Shown here: piece after piece, positions 43,826 to 54,370 of the stretch
Layout of the letters: each line of letters starts with the position of its first letter
Position numbering within the stretch: the first letter of the stretch is position 1
DNA from: Alentia gelatinosa
Taxonomy: Eukaryota; Annelida; Polychaeta; Phyllodocida; Polynoidae
Reading direction: 5' to 3'
DNA length: 64,000 bases
Assembly: GCA_950022655.1 (NCBI GenBank)
Contig: OX465588.1
Location: 27,017,525-27,081,524, forward strand
Program-made: the position numbers and the translations under genes
Notes under the pieces: generated by a model
Seen by the model: only the letters and a program-made list of their open reading frames with translations
Database searches by the model: none
Told to the model about the DNA's origin: nothing

Positions 43826-45761
43826 GTGAGTGAGCAGGTGGTAGGGGCTGGATGAGAACCGTTATCAGGTGTCAACATCAATAGATGCTCATCACAAACT
43901 TCCCCCTCACACCCCCACCCCCCGCACCACACCCCACTGCATTGCCAGCCCCCGGGGGTTGTCAGAACACCCCTCAGACAGCCCGGGTTGTCAGCATGAG
44001 GCATTGATCGTAGCTGTCACGGCATTCACGCCGCGGCTGACACTCATTTCCTATCGTTACCCCGCACTATGAATAGCTAACAGTGGGCAGTGTCACATGA
44101 AAGGTTATATCTGACGTGCTGCCGCTCGCTCAGCAAGTCCTGGAATTATTCACCCGCCGATAAACCAATAAGGCTGCTATTCTAGGCACGGCTTGCTGTG
44201 GCTATAAACCACTGGAGAGGTTTGGGGCCTCTCTATATGTTTTTTATGGAAATTAATATGAAGAGAAGATGTATGTTTTTTTTAATGTAATACCTGATTT
44301 TAGTTATGCTTCTATTACTATATACTTGTATACTTTCAAGCTCAAGTATGTTAAATGAATTGACGTGGCTATATCAATATGTTATTCTGCTGAAGGATAA
44401 TCGTCCTTTGTCTTTGTCTATGTGATGTCCTCTACTTTGTTTCAGTCCATTGTCTGTCTTGTGATGTAATGTAATTATGTTTACCACTGACGAACAGTTA
44501 GGATCGATATCATGTGAAATCCTGTATCTACTATGAATTACCGTATAGGCACTGTTGAAGTGTATTTTGTTCTTTAAATGGCTTAAGACTACTTTTAAAA
44601 ACGCTCAATGAGGGTGAACTGTATGTCTTTCCTTCCTGAATAAAAAAAAAGAACTACATCCTAGTCATTCACGTCGTAATCATATTAAGTGATGGCACAC
44701 ATTTGGGGAACATTGAAAAGGCCATTCCGTTCGTCTCATTTATAATTTTAATCATGGTAATAGTCAGGAACGTAGAGACAAAGAAGCTGTGTATATCATT
44801 AACTGTGATATTTACAACTTGCCGACTTGAATACTTTCAATCCTTTACCATACAACCTGGCCACGTAGTGTAGCCTTGGTTTGGCAAATGTTGGCAACAG
44901 CCATGCATGTCGTTCCGCTTGATTTGTGGCGTCAAGAGAGAGTTATTTTGATCATCACATTTGGGAACATGGCTCTAGAGCAACATCGGCAAGTGCAAAT
45001 TTTAGGTGCCAATATTGGGAATAATTTTTTTTTTTTTTTTTTTACAAAACCTACAACCTCATAATGTAATCTTGTTCCTAGTTATGATTGGCTTTTGATT
45101 GTTTCTGTATACTAAATTTTAGTCTCAATATATCCTGCCAATTTAATAACACTATTCAATAATAGTTCATTACTGGATGTGCTCACCAAATACTGACGGG
45201 GAAGTGATGTTCCTACGATGTACAGCAAAATGACAGAGATTCGTATGCTCAAACACCAGGAACCTACACCTCACTCTATAGTGTTTTTCTTATAAATCTC
45301 CCTACAGGTGATGCCACGGGGTGCTGCACAAGCTATCCAAACTGCTACATGGCAGTTCCCTGTACCCTACACCATTGCTTTCTCACGGCCCGATTCACCA
45401 CAGTAATGTATACAGAAGAATACATTGCGTTACAGGGTGTGTGTACGTAGTACGCCTCCCCGCCCCCAGGGGTGACTTGGTGGGAAGGGGTCGATAGTTC
45501 TACCCTCACATGCATGTCTAAATTAGATCATACCTCAGCGGAGGGCGCCTCGGACGGCGGCGGATCCCGGGCGGAGATGTTCCCCGCCCGCAGACAAGTA
45601 ATCAACCGGAGCCGGGCCCCCATGCTGGCCCACTCTCCAAGCAGAGATCGTGGACCCTGCGTGTAGCTCTGCGTCAAGGTAGGGGCCATCCATGAAACGT
45701 GAACGCAAAATTTCTGGGAATTCTGCACCCTCACTTCAACCCAACGCAATAGAACAAATAA
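43826..45761. other. AT-rich, no gene recognised; 19-T run at 45025-45043
   Basis: The run of 19 T may be the A tail of a retrotransposed copy read on the opposite strand, but I see no element next to it. Short C-rich patches at 43905-43940 and 45450-45620. No exon recognised. Confidence 0.5.
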
Positions 45762-45998
45762 CAGGGATGTCAGTTGGGGTCATGAAAAATAGAGGAACTA
45801 TTTTTCATATGGAATTTATTGCCTCAAAGAGACTGAGAAAACTAGAAAACACATCGTCATTGGCCATTGAAGGGGGCTGGGATGTGTGGAGAGGCTTCGA
45901 CTACAGTTTATTGGTGTGCATGAGGCCCAATTTATTCTCTCTTTGCTTTACAAAACAAACAAGGATTTTCCTGGAAAGTGGGAAAACTGCCGTCTGTG
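45762..45998 (+). mobile_element. MITE family B, copy with intact left end
   Basis: Starts CAGGGATGTCAGTTGGGGTC and keeps TTTTTCATATGGAATTTATT, GAAAACACATCGTC, TTGGCCATTG, TTATTGGTGTGCATGAGGCC and ACAAGGATTTTCCTGG, ending AAAACTGCCGTCTGTG. About 237 bp; the short frames inside are not shared with other copies. Confidence 0.75.
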
Positions 45999-46437
45999 CC
46001 AAAAAGGAGCATACGCAAAATTTCCAAAGTCTTGAACCCCGAACCCCACCCTTTTCAGTGCCCCGTCCTAACACATGAGCAATTCGAGGAGTGCCCTGTG
46101 ACCTACTTTTTGGAGAGATATCCATGTACCGCAGAGTTAAATCTGGCATACCCTCTGTGAAAACTTTCTCAAGTTCTATCTTTGTCAGCAAGACCCATGT
46201 GCTTGTTTGACGTCTCTTGAACTATACTGGCTTATAGTGGGAGGAGATACTACAGGAATGTCAGTGAGGCTCATTTAGTACATCGTTGATGATAGAGGTG
46301 ATTTAACGGAAATATCATGGACATAAAAGCTTGCTACAAAAAAACAACAACAAAAACAATATACGCTCGTGATTTGTCAGTACATCTGTTTGACAGGTCC
46401 GCTGTCTTTCTGTGTATTCCCGTTCCTGAGCCGGTAT

Positions 46438-46720
46438 ATCACGTGATTGGGTTGGAGCAGAGGATCACAACAGCTCCTCGGGGGGAGTTAGTACGGCCCC
46501 CGGCCCCGCCCGGCCCGGCCCGCTGTGTCTTATTGGACGACGTTTCGGTCCCCGCAGCCAATCACAACATTGCCAAGGTAACGCTAGCGTGACCTTGACA
46601 TCCCCTGGCCCTGTCTCACTTCCGGTAACGTGAATACAGGCAGTGGCCTGGAGGACGTGGATACGAGGGGTGCGGCGGCGGTAGCGGCAGCGGGGGTGTT
46701 TTCTCTGTGGCCTGCCAGTT
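46438..46720. promoter_or_regulatory. CpG-rich promoter-like cluster
   Basis: Contains ATCACGTGAT (46438-46447), ATTGG boxes (46446-46450; 46532-46536), CCCCGCCCGGCC GC boxes near 46504-46523, CCAAT (46558-46562), TGACCTTGA (46590-46598, inverse of the ERR/SF-1 half-site TCAAGGTCA) and CACTTCCGGT (46617-46626, ETS). A GCGGCGG run follows near 46672. Many of these motifs recur in TATA-less animal promoters. A transcript in either direction is possible; no exon was confirmed. Confidence 0.5.
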
Positions 46721-47049
46721 TGTTTTACAGTGAGCTGGCTGCTGGCTTTGCCAACAAAGAGGGGAAAGTCAGGTCCAACTGATGAGGCGCTCCAGTCAGG
46801 TAGAAGCGCAGACGCCGTGGTACACCTGTCTGAAACATCCCCCAGTTCCGGCTTCTACCAGTCTGCCTTTCGAGCACAGTTTTCAGCCCACATACGTTGC
46901 ATCGGTACGATATCGGTACGGAGCGACCTTTAGGTCTACATGGGAACTTTAGGAAGAGGAATACATTGAAATACATGATACTATGCTGCCTGACATTTTG
47001 AGATAACAAGTACATATGTGGCTATGAAGTAGGGTATTCTTAGTAACGT

Positions 47050-48939
47050 TTTTTTTTAAAACGTGGCGTCGGTGGAGGCGACTACTGAGCGAGTGATCTG
47101 TGTGTATGTACGGCCGGCGTTTCGCGGGTCCGATGCGCGTCACTGTCACTTGAAACCTTTGTTCTAATAGGTTTAGACCCATTTTTGACCCTTGACCTCA
47201 ACCCTAACTGGTCAGTCACCTCCCTGCTTTGGCGGGAGTCGTGCTGTGACCAATCGGGATCGATTTTATATTGATTTGTTGGGAGAAACATGTTACTTGG
47301 GGTGTGCAGGTGCCAGTGGGTATTGCTGCTGCCTCCTAGTGAGTGTTTATGGGTCTGGGACCCTGTCTCCCTACACTTGCTTAGTAGCAGTGCGTTTCTT
47401 CTGGTCAGGTGGGGGTGGTTTCATACTTGGTTGAGATTTATTATTTGTTATATCTTAACCAACGGTCCCGCCATTCTGGGGGGACGTTATACTCAGTAGT
47501 TTCGATAGGGATATCTCTTCAGGCCTGTTTTGCCGAGGCTTTCTAGTGTATATTAGGGCTTTGTTTTTTTGCCGTAATAGGTGGTGGCGCTTTACTGCAG
47601 ATCACTCACAGATGTAGTGGACAGGGCCCTCGTGGAAATATTATTGGTTCAAATCCTCTCGTCAGCTTGCGCTGTTCGAAAACATTTTTGACGTGGCATT
47701 GTTTCTCGGGTCCTATCCATATCTGCTGTCCATTGTGTTTAGACCTTTTGGAGCCTGACTTTGCAGTCTATGGATCCAGTTGTACTCTATTTTGTCCCTC
47801 AATTTCTTTGCCCGGTCACTGTCTGGGTGTTGGAAAATGAAGTCCAAAATGTGTACAGACACATTTTCTTCTCCGCAGTGGTCTGCTTGATTGAAATGTG
47901 TCGGGACATCACTTATTTTTTACCGTTTCCGGATGGATCTCAGGTGTTCTGAGATCCTGTCCTTGATCTTCCTTTTGGTTTGGCCCACATATTGAGGGCC
48001 ATATTTAATGCATTCAATGCAGTAAATGACGTTCGAGCTGTTGCATGAAACATTGTGTTTCGTCGTGAAGGTGGAGTGATTTGTTTTTGATTTCACTGTT
48101 CCTTCGCGCTTCAGTCTGCTGCAGTGTTTGCAGTTGATCTTTTTACACATGTTGCGTGTATCCCCTGTATTCCGAGTCTTTTTCATGGTGTCTGGGGCGT
48201 ATTGTGTTCTAGCCCGTATCAGGTAGTCCCTGATGTTCTTGGGTCTTTTGTACCCTTTCATTAGTTTGCTTTGATAGATGCTTTTGGTGGTCGTGGATTT
48301 TCCCAGTATCTCCCAATTTTTCTCTATCACTTCAGGCAGGATATTGCATCCTTGTCTGTATGTGCTGGTGAGGAAGATTTTTTCCTCTGCTTGCTCCTCT
48401 TTTTTCTTTTTCCGTGGAGCTCTTATATCTCCACGATCCAGATCATCGACTCAGGATTTACACTCCTTTAGGAGAGTGTCCGGGTAGCCCCGTTCTTTAA
48501 ACTCCCGAATTTTACGGGTCGCATTGCGCTCATAATCAGTGTCCCTGCTGCATATTCGTTTCACCCGTAGCAGTTGGGAATATGGGATGCTTCGTTTTTG
48601 CGAGGGGGGGTGGGCTGAGTCATACCTGAGGTATGTGTTCTCGTCCGTGGCCTTGATGTATAGGTCAGTATACACCTTACCCCCCTCCCCCTTGTGCACC
48701 GTGGTGTCTAGGAAGTTTATTGACTCCCTTGATTCCTCTGAAGTGAATTTGATGGTCGGGTGAAATTCATTCAACCACTTCATCCATTCCCTCAGTTCGA
48801 TTTCACCGTGCTGCCATACGAAAAATATGTCGTCAATATATCTGCGCCATATTTTTGGTTTGAGTCGGTATCCTCCTAGAAGTTCCTTTTCAAGGTTCTC
48901 CAGAAAGAGGTTGGCTGACGAGAGGATTTGAACCAATAA
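47050..48939 (-). mobile_element. 5'-truncated Penelope-like retroelement with 15-bp target-site duplication
   Basis: TATTCTTAGTAACGT occurs exactly at 47035-47049 and again at 48940-48954, flanking a 1,890-bp insert. On the minus strand the insert holds a reverse-transcriptase fragment, a linker, a GIY-YIG-like domain and a 663-bp 3' region (47712-47050) ending in a short A tract next to the duplication. Penelope-like elements join RT to GIY-YIG, and 5' truncation is common in retroelements. The copy starts inside the RT palm, so it cannot be autonomous. Confidence 0.88.
47713..48939 (-). pseudogene. Penelope-like RT/GIY-YIG polyprotein, truncated and interrupted
   Basis: Minus strand. The RT part begins near ANLFLENLEKE; the catalytic YIDD is encoded at 48829-48840. 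RT thumb and linker run to about 48454, then an in-frame TGA (48451-48453). The same frame continues through a Lys/Glu-rich linker and a Cys-rich segment (CKKINCKHC, about 48140-48170) into a GIY-YIG-like core with VIYCIEC, YVGQT and KDRISEHL. An in-frame TAA follows at 47920-47922. Beyond it the same frame gives the usual C-terminal end (HFNQADHC, WIHRLQ, PKGLN), closing at TAG 47713-47715. Two nonsense changes and no frameshift in the body suggest a fairly recent loss. It lacks the N-terminal RT motifs. Confidence 0.88.
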
Positions 48940-48954
48940 TATTCTTAGTAACGT

Positions 48955-49650
48955 AATCATAAGCCACATATGATTCCCCTCTTACAGAACATGTTTTCTG
49001 GTTATGAAGTAATTTCATGAACAAAAAAAATGAAATCCAAGATATCCATGAAACGAAAATCGATTAGGTAATAGAGAATATGATACCTTCTTTGTTGGCT
49101 TTAATGGGGTTTATTGGTATTATCTATAGTTGAATTATAATTTTGAGATTAAAATGTTATGTAGTTGTTGGATAACTTTGCACCCCTACTGCTCTCGTTT
49201 CAACTAACAAGCCCGAGTGGCTGCCGAAGACAGTCTTTTGTCAATTAACTGTCGATCATCACTGTCCACCATGTCTGGGCAGTCTAACCTGGCACAGACA
49301 CGCCGCATGCTGAAACATGCCGCTACCGACATGCCGCATGCTACACAAACCCTCCAGACACAACTAGTGGAATCAGTCCACTTTTAAAGCTCCAGTCACC
49401 AGTGGCGTCGTTGATGGATTGCACAAACGCGTGTTCCCCGCTTGGCTTTGGGCGGGGTTCGTTAAGCGGGGAATAACTGACATCTCCAGCCTCTCATCGC
49501 CTTCAAACGGCGGCGTATTTTAGGCACTGATCCACATCCTGGTTTGCATGGAGAATGAGGGCCGCCCGACGACACAACGCTAACTAGTCGCGTTAGAGCG
49601 CGGGGATTCACCGGGGATTCACCGGGCCTCTCCTCGGCGCCCCAAAAACA
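48955..49650. other. No gene recognised
   Basis: Unique-looking sequence; the downstream half of the pre-insertion site begins here. Slightly GC-rich from 49380. No exon recognised. Confidence 0.45.
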
Positions 49651-49686
49651 GCCCTGAACAACAGCAAACAGTTTGCGAGGCAATAC

Positions 49687-49722
49687 AAGATGGCGGACGG
49701 AAGTGGATCGAGTTACGACTGA
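49687..49722 (+). promoter_or_regulatory. YY1/ETS motif pair over a ten-codon ORF
   Basis: AAGATGGCGGAC (49687-49698) is the YY1-type element often found just downstream of transcription starts in animal genes; CGGAAGTG (49698-49705) is an ETS motif. The ATG at 49690 has A at -3 and G at +4 and opens a ten-codon frame ending TGA at 49720-49722. This could be a transcription start with a short upstream ORF; no longer exon could be joined to it. Confidence 0.35.
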
Positions 49723-49835
49723 GCGTCTGTTTTGGGAGTTACAGTGGGAACGCTGCAACCCACCCGCAGCGTTCCGAGCACCAGAGAAAAATGTGCCATG
49801 GGAATTCAAGGTTGTTAGATGTGGAAAACGGAAAG

Positions 49836-49995
49836 AGAAACATTAAACTGAGTTGGACTTCTCTGTAGTACACGCTATGGGGCTTCAGCTGCAATGTTTG
49901 TTTGTTTGTTGGTTTAGAAACATTAAACTGAGTTGGACTTCTCTGTAGTACACGCTATGGGGCTTCAGCTGCAATGTTTGTTTGTTTGTTGGTTT
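49836..49995. repeat. Perfect 80-bp tandem duplication
   Basis: AGAAACATTAAACTGAGTTG through GCAATGTTTGTTTGTTTGTT and GGTTT is present at 49836-49915 and again at 49916-49995 with no difference that I can see. The second copy runs into SINE family 1, whose tail starts with the TTGTTTGTTGGTTTGATTTAA junction. Confidence 0.95.
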
Positions 49996-50309
49996 GATTT
50001 AAGGTCAACCATCACAGGTGCTTCCAAGACATTCTCAAGGCTCAGCTTCTTCTCACTGGCTGGAAATCGAAACATTTACCAGGGTCACAGAGCAGTTTTA
50101 CTTCCAACATTACATAGATGGATGAAGGAGAAAGATGGCTGCACACCACACCACACAGAGACAGTATGAGAAGTACATGTACTGGTACTGGATATAGCAG
50201 TAAATCTACCATTTTTTTTAGATGAAGGAGAATGGTGGCTGCAGTGGGACTTGAACAAACAACATTGGGGTTAGGAGTCCGGTGCCTCAACGAGACAGCT
50301 AACTGACTA
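49990..50309 (-). repeat. SINE family 1, full copy with two body modules
   Basis: Minus strand: tRNA-like head (TTAGCTGTCTCGTTGAGGCA; CAAGTCCCACTGCAGCC), two body modules, and a tail ending TTAAATCAAACCAA near 49990. The T run at 50212-50219 replaces part of one module. Confidence 0.8.
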
Positions 50310-51123
50310 GTCTCTGCCTTCAAGACAGGTCATCACCTAATGGTACCAGTGAACACAGCTATTAGTGGGAGCTGCCGGTGGCAACAGGTGCACTAATGTA
50401 ATAGAGGTTTCTGAGCCCACTCAATGTATGTACATGCGGACAGCGAGGGAAACCCTCTCTTCATTACTCAGGAATAAACCGAGCAAGTCGACAGGTGGTT
50501 TAGAATTGTGATTGAATAAGGGTCGTTCGCTACGAGAGTTCATTTGTTATCATGGTGGGATTTCCGGTTCAGCAGCCCTACCAAAGCATATGAGATAGTT
50601 ACGGTATCTAACGGTCTTTAAACAATGGGCAGTGGTTTATATAGAAGAACCAACAGGTTTTGGACACATTTGTCGTTATTCACGAGTTTAATGCGGCGTT
50701 ATATCAACGAGGCGACACACGTGAATATCATACAGGTCCCCATACATTTTCAAAGCGGGAACTTCATACGATGAATAATAAATAGAGTTCCTCTCTGAAA
50801 AGTAAAGATGGATGCCCACTTTTTAACTTTGAAAAATAAATATGACATGAAATGTTTGAAGTAAAAATCAACTGCCTACATAGACTACACTTCAGGAGAC
50901 CCAACATGGTTTTTGATATTTATCTCACCATAGGCACAGGAGACCTAACATTGTTTTTGATTGTTCTTCCTGACGGCTACATGTGAAGCACGCGATGATG
51001 TCTGCTGTAGTGGAAACAGCGCACACAGTGGTAAGACCTGTAACTATATACATCCTCCGTCTTCACTCCGAGGCTCATTTAGCGCCGCCACGCGGGAATT
51101 CTCGACATCATTCCACCCTACCT
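50310..51123. other. No gene recognised; short repeat of CAGGAGACCYAACATKGTTT
   Basis: CAGGAGACCCAACATGGTTT (50892-50911) recurs as CAGGAGACCTAACATTGTTT (50937-50956), spaced 45 bp. A sequence near 50640-50730 (AACCAACAGGTTTTGGACAC; CAACGAGGCGACACACG) resembles the foldback repeat of 41337-41466 but is strongly diverged. Confidence 0.45.
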
Positions 51124-51182
51124 GTCACCATGGTTACCGATACCTGCGTCACGTGACCGCCGCGATGACGTCACGCATGCGT
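51124..51182. promoter_or_regulatory. Dense cluster of palindromic transcription-factor motifs
   Basis: Within 59 bp: GTCACCATGGTTACC (51124-51138, close to the RFX X-box palindrome), GTCACGTGAC (51148-51157, CLEAR/E-box), TGACGTCA (51166-51173, CRE) and ACGCATGCGT (51173-51182, NRF1-like palindrome). X-box next to CRE recalls RFX-dependent promoters. Transcribed direction is unknown. Confidence 0.5.
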
Positions 51183-51375
51183 ATCGATAAACCCAATCAA
51201 CCAATAATTTTGTCGTCATTCTTGTACTCTCTACACAATCCACAGTAAGCACCGGACATTGAAGGTATCACAATAACAAGACATAAAAACCTTCCCAACA
51301 AATCAGAAGGCATTATTTTTGTTTGTTTGTTTATATGTTTGGGTAGATTATCGGTCAATTTGCATTCATCTCATA

Positions 51376-51625
51376 CTGATGTAAAGTGGAATCATTGAGA
51401 ACCTTGGAAGGGACCTGCTATAACAAGGTTCATAAAGACAACTGAAGTAAAGTTGAATCATTGAGAACCGTGGAAGGGTGCTGCCATGAAACAAAAGTAA
51501 AGTTGAATCATTGAGAACCTTGGAAGGGACCTGCCATAACAAGGTTCATGAAGATCAGTGAAGTAAAGTTGAATCATTGAGATCCTAGGAAGGGACCTGT
51601 CATAACAAGGTTCATATAGATCAAT
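51376..51625. repeat. About 65-bp minisatellite, 4 units
   Basis: AAAGT(G/T)GAATCATTGAGA(A/T)CC then TTGGAAGGGACCTGC(C/T)ATAA and CAAGGTTCAT(G)AAGA recur four times; the second unit is shortened. Confidence 0.9.
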
Positions 51626-53251
51626 GAGGCGAATAACTGCTGTTAAATCTTCTCGTTTCCTGGTTGCCTTCTCCCGTTACAAAACCTGCGATACGGAATC
51701 ACGGCGGGTTTATCTCACGACTCACAAGTCGCATACACTCGGGCAGAATGTCCCCGGTCCGGGCCAATATCAGCAGCTCCCCGTGATAAATGAAGCAAGG
51801 ATTGAACTGACAAGGTGAAATCAATGTCGGGTCCGTACTGACCGGACCCCCACACGGCCCACAAAAAGGTCCCACGGTGTATCGATATCAGCCGAGCTTT
51901 ACTACCGACTTACACGTACACTCTCCAAGCACCGGGCTGCTCTCTTTGAGCTTTCTCGCTCGAGTTGCTCCCTGACACACACACGTGCTCGTGGTTTGAG
52001 CGATAATAGGGGACCGGTATTGATACGGCCGGTATGTTCTGCTTCACCGGCCGCCCACCCTGCGTCTCCCGGGAGTGGGGCGGGCGGGGGGCGGGGTGAG
52101 GACCCGACACGGGCTGGAGGAGCGTGGGTTGTGACAGGAAGGCGCTCAGAGGGATCCAACATGAGATCATTACTAAGGCTTTAGATAAATGTGGGTGGCG
52201 TGATGCGTGATGCACGACTTTAGTTAATCAGGCCTGGAACGTCAAGTTGTGATAATGCTCAATGAAGGCAATTAGTGAACAATTAGAGACAAATAAAAAA
52301 ATATATATAAAGATATTAGAAAGTTGAGAATGACACAACTAGCAGAATATCTTAAAGCTATGTTACAGAATCGATGCTATAATAGATTACATGGACTTTT
52401 TGCATGGTTGGATTTTTAACGAAATACACTTACTTAGCACATTAAACGACGAAATAGGTTTTTGGGAATTCGTTGATTTATTCATCGTCCTGTGGACCCT
52501 CCGAGTATCTAGGAAATACCCCAAGGTCCAGATGGGGTTGAAGGAGAAAGGAGAAATCAGAACCCAAACCCTATTATTACTAACCACTGAGTCAACTCTC
52601 TTCACCCAAATAAAGCAGAAAAGCTCCGTGATAACCCAGTATTGATATGCAGTGAAACAGAATGGATGTATTTTGTAGTAAAAAGAGCTTGGGACTGGGA
52701 GACTCTAGGCGCCTGTAAGAATGATGACATTTCCAAACCCAGGTAGCTTCGGTAGAATCGGCAGCACAAAAAGCCGAGGAGATAGTGAAGCAGATAGGAC
52801 AGGGACGTAGAAATACTTCTCACCAAGGCTCTAGAATGAAGCTGTCACCTGCCTCCACCCTGCCTCCCACCCTCCCACCTTCGACAATCCCTGGAGGGCT
52901 TTTCATATTGAGGCAGGTCATTCATGTCAGACAGGGCCTCAGAGAAAGGCCCTGCTAGAGACTCCGGCGCCATGGTAAGCCGATTGTAAAATCCATCTCG
53001 TTGAAGTGGTTCTTCCTCTAGAAAAACATCTCCACATATCTTTCCTTTCAGACGGGGATATAATAGAAATCACAATGCTGTGATAAAATACTACTGCCTT
53101 CGACAAGCATATAGTTGTGAGTGTATTGTGTGTCATTGTCCATATTGGCTTCTTTTGTCAAAACAGGGGACAGATATATCTGTTTATCTGGACAATCAGT
53201 CTAAGCATCATGACAGGATTCCGCATCTGGTCGTTTTTTACGGCCCAAGGG
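51626..53251. other. No gene recognised; GC-rich 52020-52140; decayed SINE head 52528-52609
   Basis: The 52040-52110 stretch is CpG-rich and may be a small CpG island. At 52528-52609 GGGGTTGAAGGAGAAAGG..ACTAACCACTGAGTCAACTC resembles a decayed SINE family 1 head and body. No exon recognised. Confidence 0.4.
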
Positions 53252-53303
53252 GGTCACATGGTCTCTGGTGGATTATCATGTGACCAACGTACAGTCACGT
53301 GAC
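53252..53303. promoter_or_regulatory. Inverted CATGTGACC pair and GTCACGTGAC palindrome
   Basis: GGTCACATG (53252-53260) is inverted as CATGTGACC (53277-53285), and GTCACGTGAC (53294-53303) is a perfect 10-bp palindrome of CLEAR/USF type. Three related E-boxes in about 50 bp. Confidence 0.4.
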
Positions 53304-54221
53304 CTGAACTAGGTCGTCTATGATTGGCTGGCGCATATGTAACGTGGGTTTGTGTGTTCCGCCAATGGTGATACGTCAAAAGGGGTCTGACACTGTTGGG
53401 CACACGAAGGTAATATGTCATTTCCGGAATAGAGGGCATCAGTCACAATTGTGTTGGGGAAATATAACTGGACATTTCTGAATTCCGGTATAATACAGGT
53501 CTGTGATATGAAATGGCCATAGTTGGTGGAATATAGACTGAATTATAGTTTGAAAACAGGCTAGTAATCAGATAATGGATTATATATAGTTAAAATATAT
53601 GTCAATAACAGTAGATTGATGTTTCAGATGGAGACCACGACATTCTCAACAAACCAGGAACAAATGATGTTCATTTTTAAGGAATGAGCTGAGAATTCGC
53701 GAATTACTGATTTAAAAGGTCTGGGTGTTGCCCAATCGGTGGGTAATTGCTGTAACCCCAGCTCACCAGCCAGGTCTACACCCGCGTGTGAAGGGTCCTA
53801 ATATGTCAAGCGCCAGTGGGTCAATGGGGTATTTCGGTCTGAAGTGATTCGTCATGGTTAGCTGAGCACTCTTCTATACACACACAATACTACCATGATT
53901 TTTATCTGCATTGTCTTATTTTTTCGTTGATGCCGAGTAATAATAATATCCCAACGAATGCGAGGATATTGCCTAGTATCAATTACACGTAATGATGTAT
54001 TTATCACCCAGCACTACACATATAAGTTATCAAAGGAAACACAAAATCGCCGCCGATATTCTCACACCCTACTTTCCACGCTAGGGACCTTTTCCGTATT
54101 CTACAGAGCAGAATACGGCTTTCCGTATTTTACTCAGTAGCATCTGTAGACTCCATATGTTTAGTATGAAGACTCCATATTAGGTGGTTGTTAAATACTA
54201 GTCCACTACAGATGTCATGGT
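53304..54221. other. No gene recognised
   Basis: AT-rich; a short inverted repeat CCGTATTCT..AGAATACGG lies at 54090-54114, followed by another CCGTATT at about 54122. Confidence 0.45.
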
Positions 54222-54370
54222 TCAATTTTTCCTACAGGTTTTACGCCACAGAGGCTGTAGTCAAATCGATGAGATGAATGCATCCAGAAATCTCGTCCTT
54301 CGCATTTACCAAGGTTAGAGTTATATCAGTGCCAACACGACAGCGACATGGTATGAGGAGGACTGGCCAA
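54222..54370 (-). repeat. SINE family 1, central fragment
   Basis: CAGGTTTTACGCCACAGAGG, CTGTAGTCAAATCGATGAG, CATCCAGAAATCTCGTCC and GACATGGTATGAGGAGGACT match the central part of family 1 (18971-19175 on the plus strand). Both ends missing. Confidence 0.65.

Noticed and set aside
47637..47670. Hammerhead-ribozyme-like CTGACGAGA on the minus strand of the PLE 3' region
   Set aside because: Penelope-like elements can carry hammerheads, but here CTGACGA is followed by GATTTGAACC without a proper stem II and GAAA core, so the fold is not supported.
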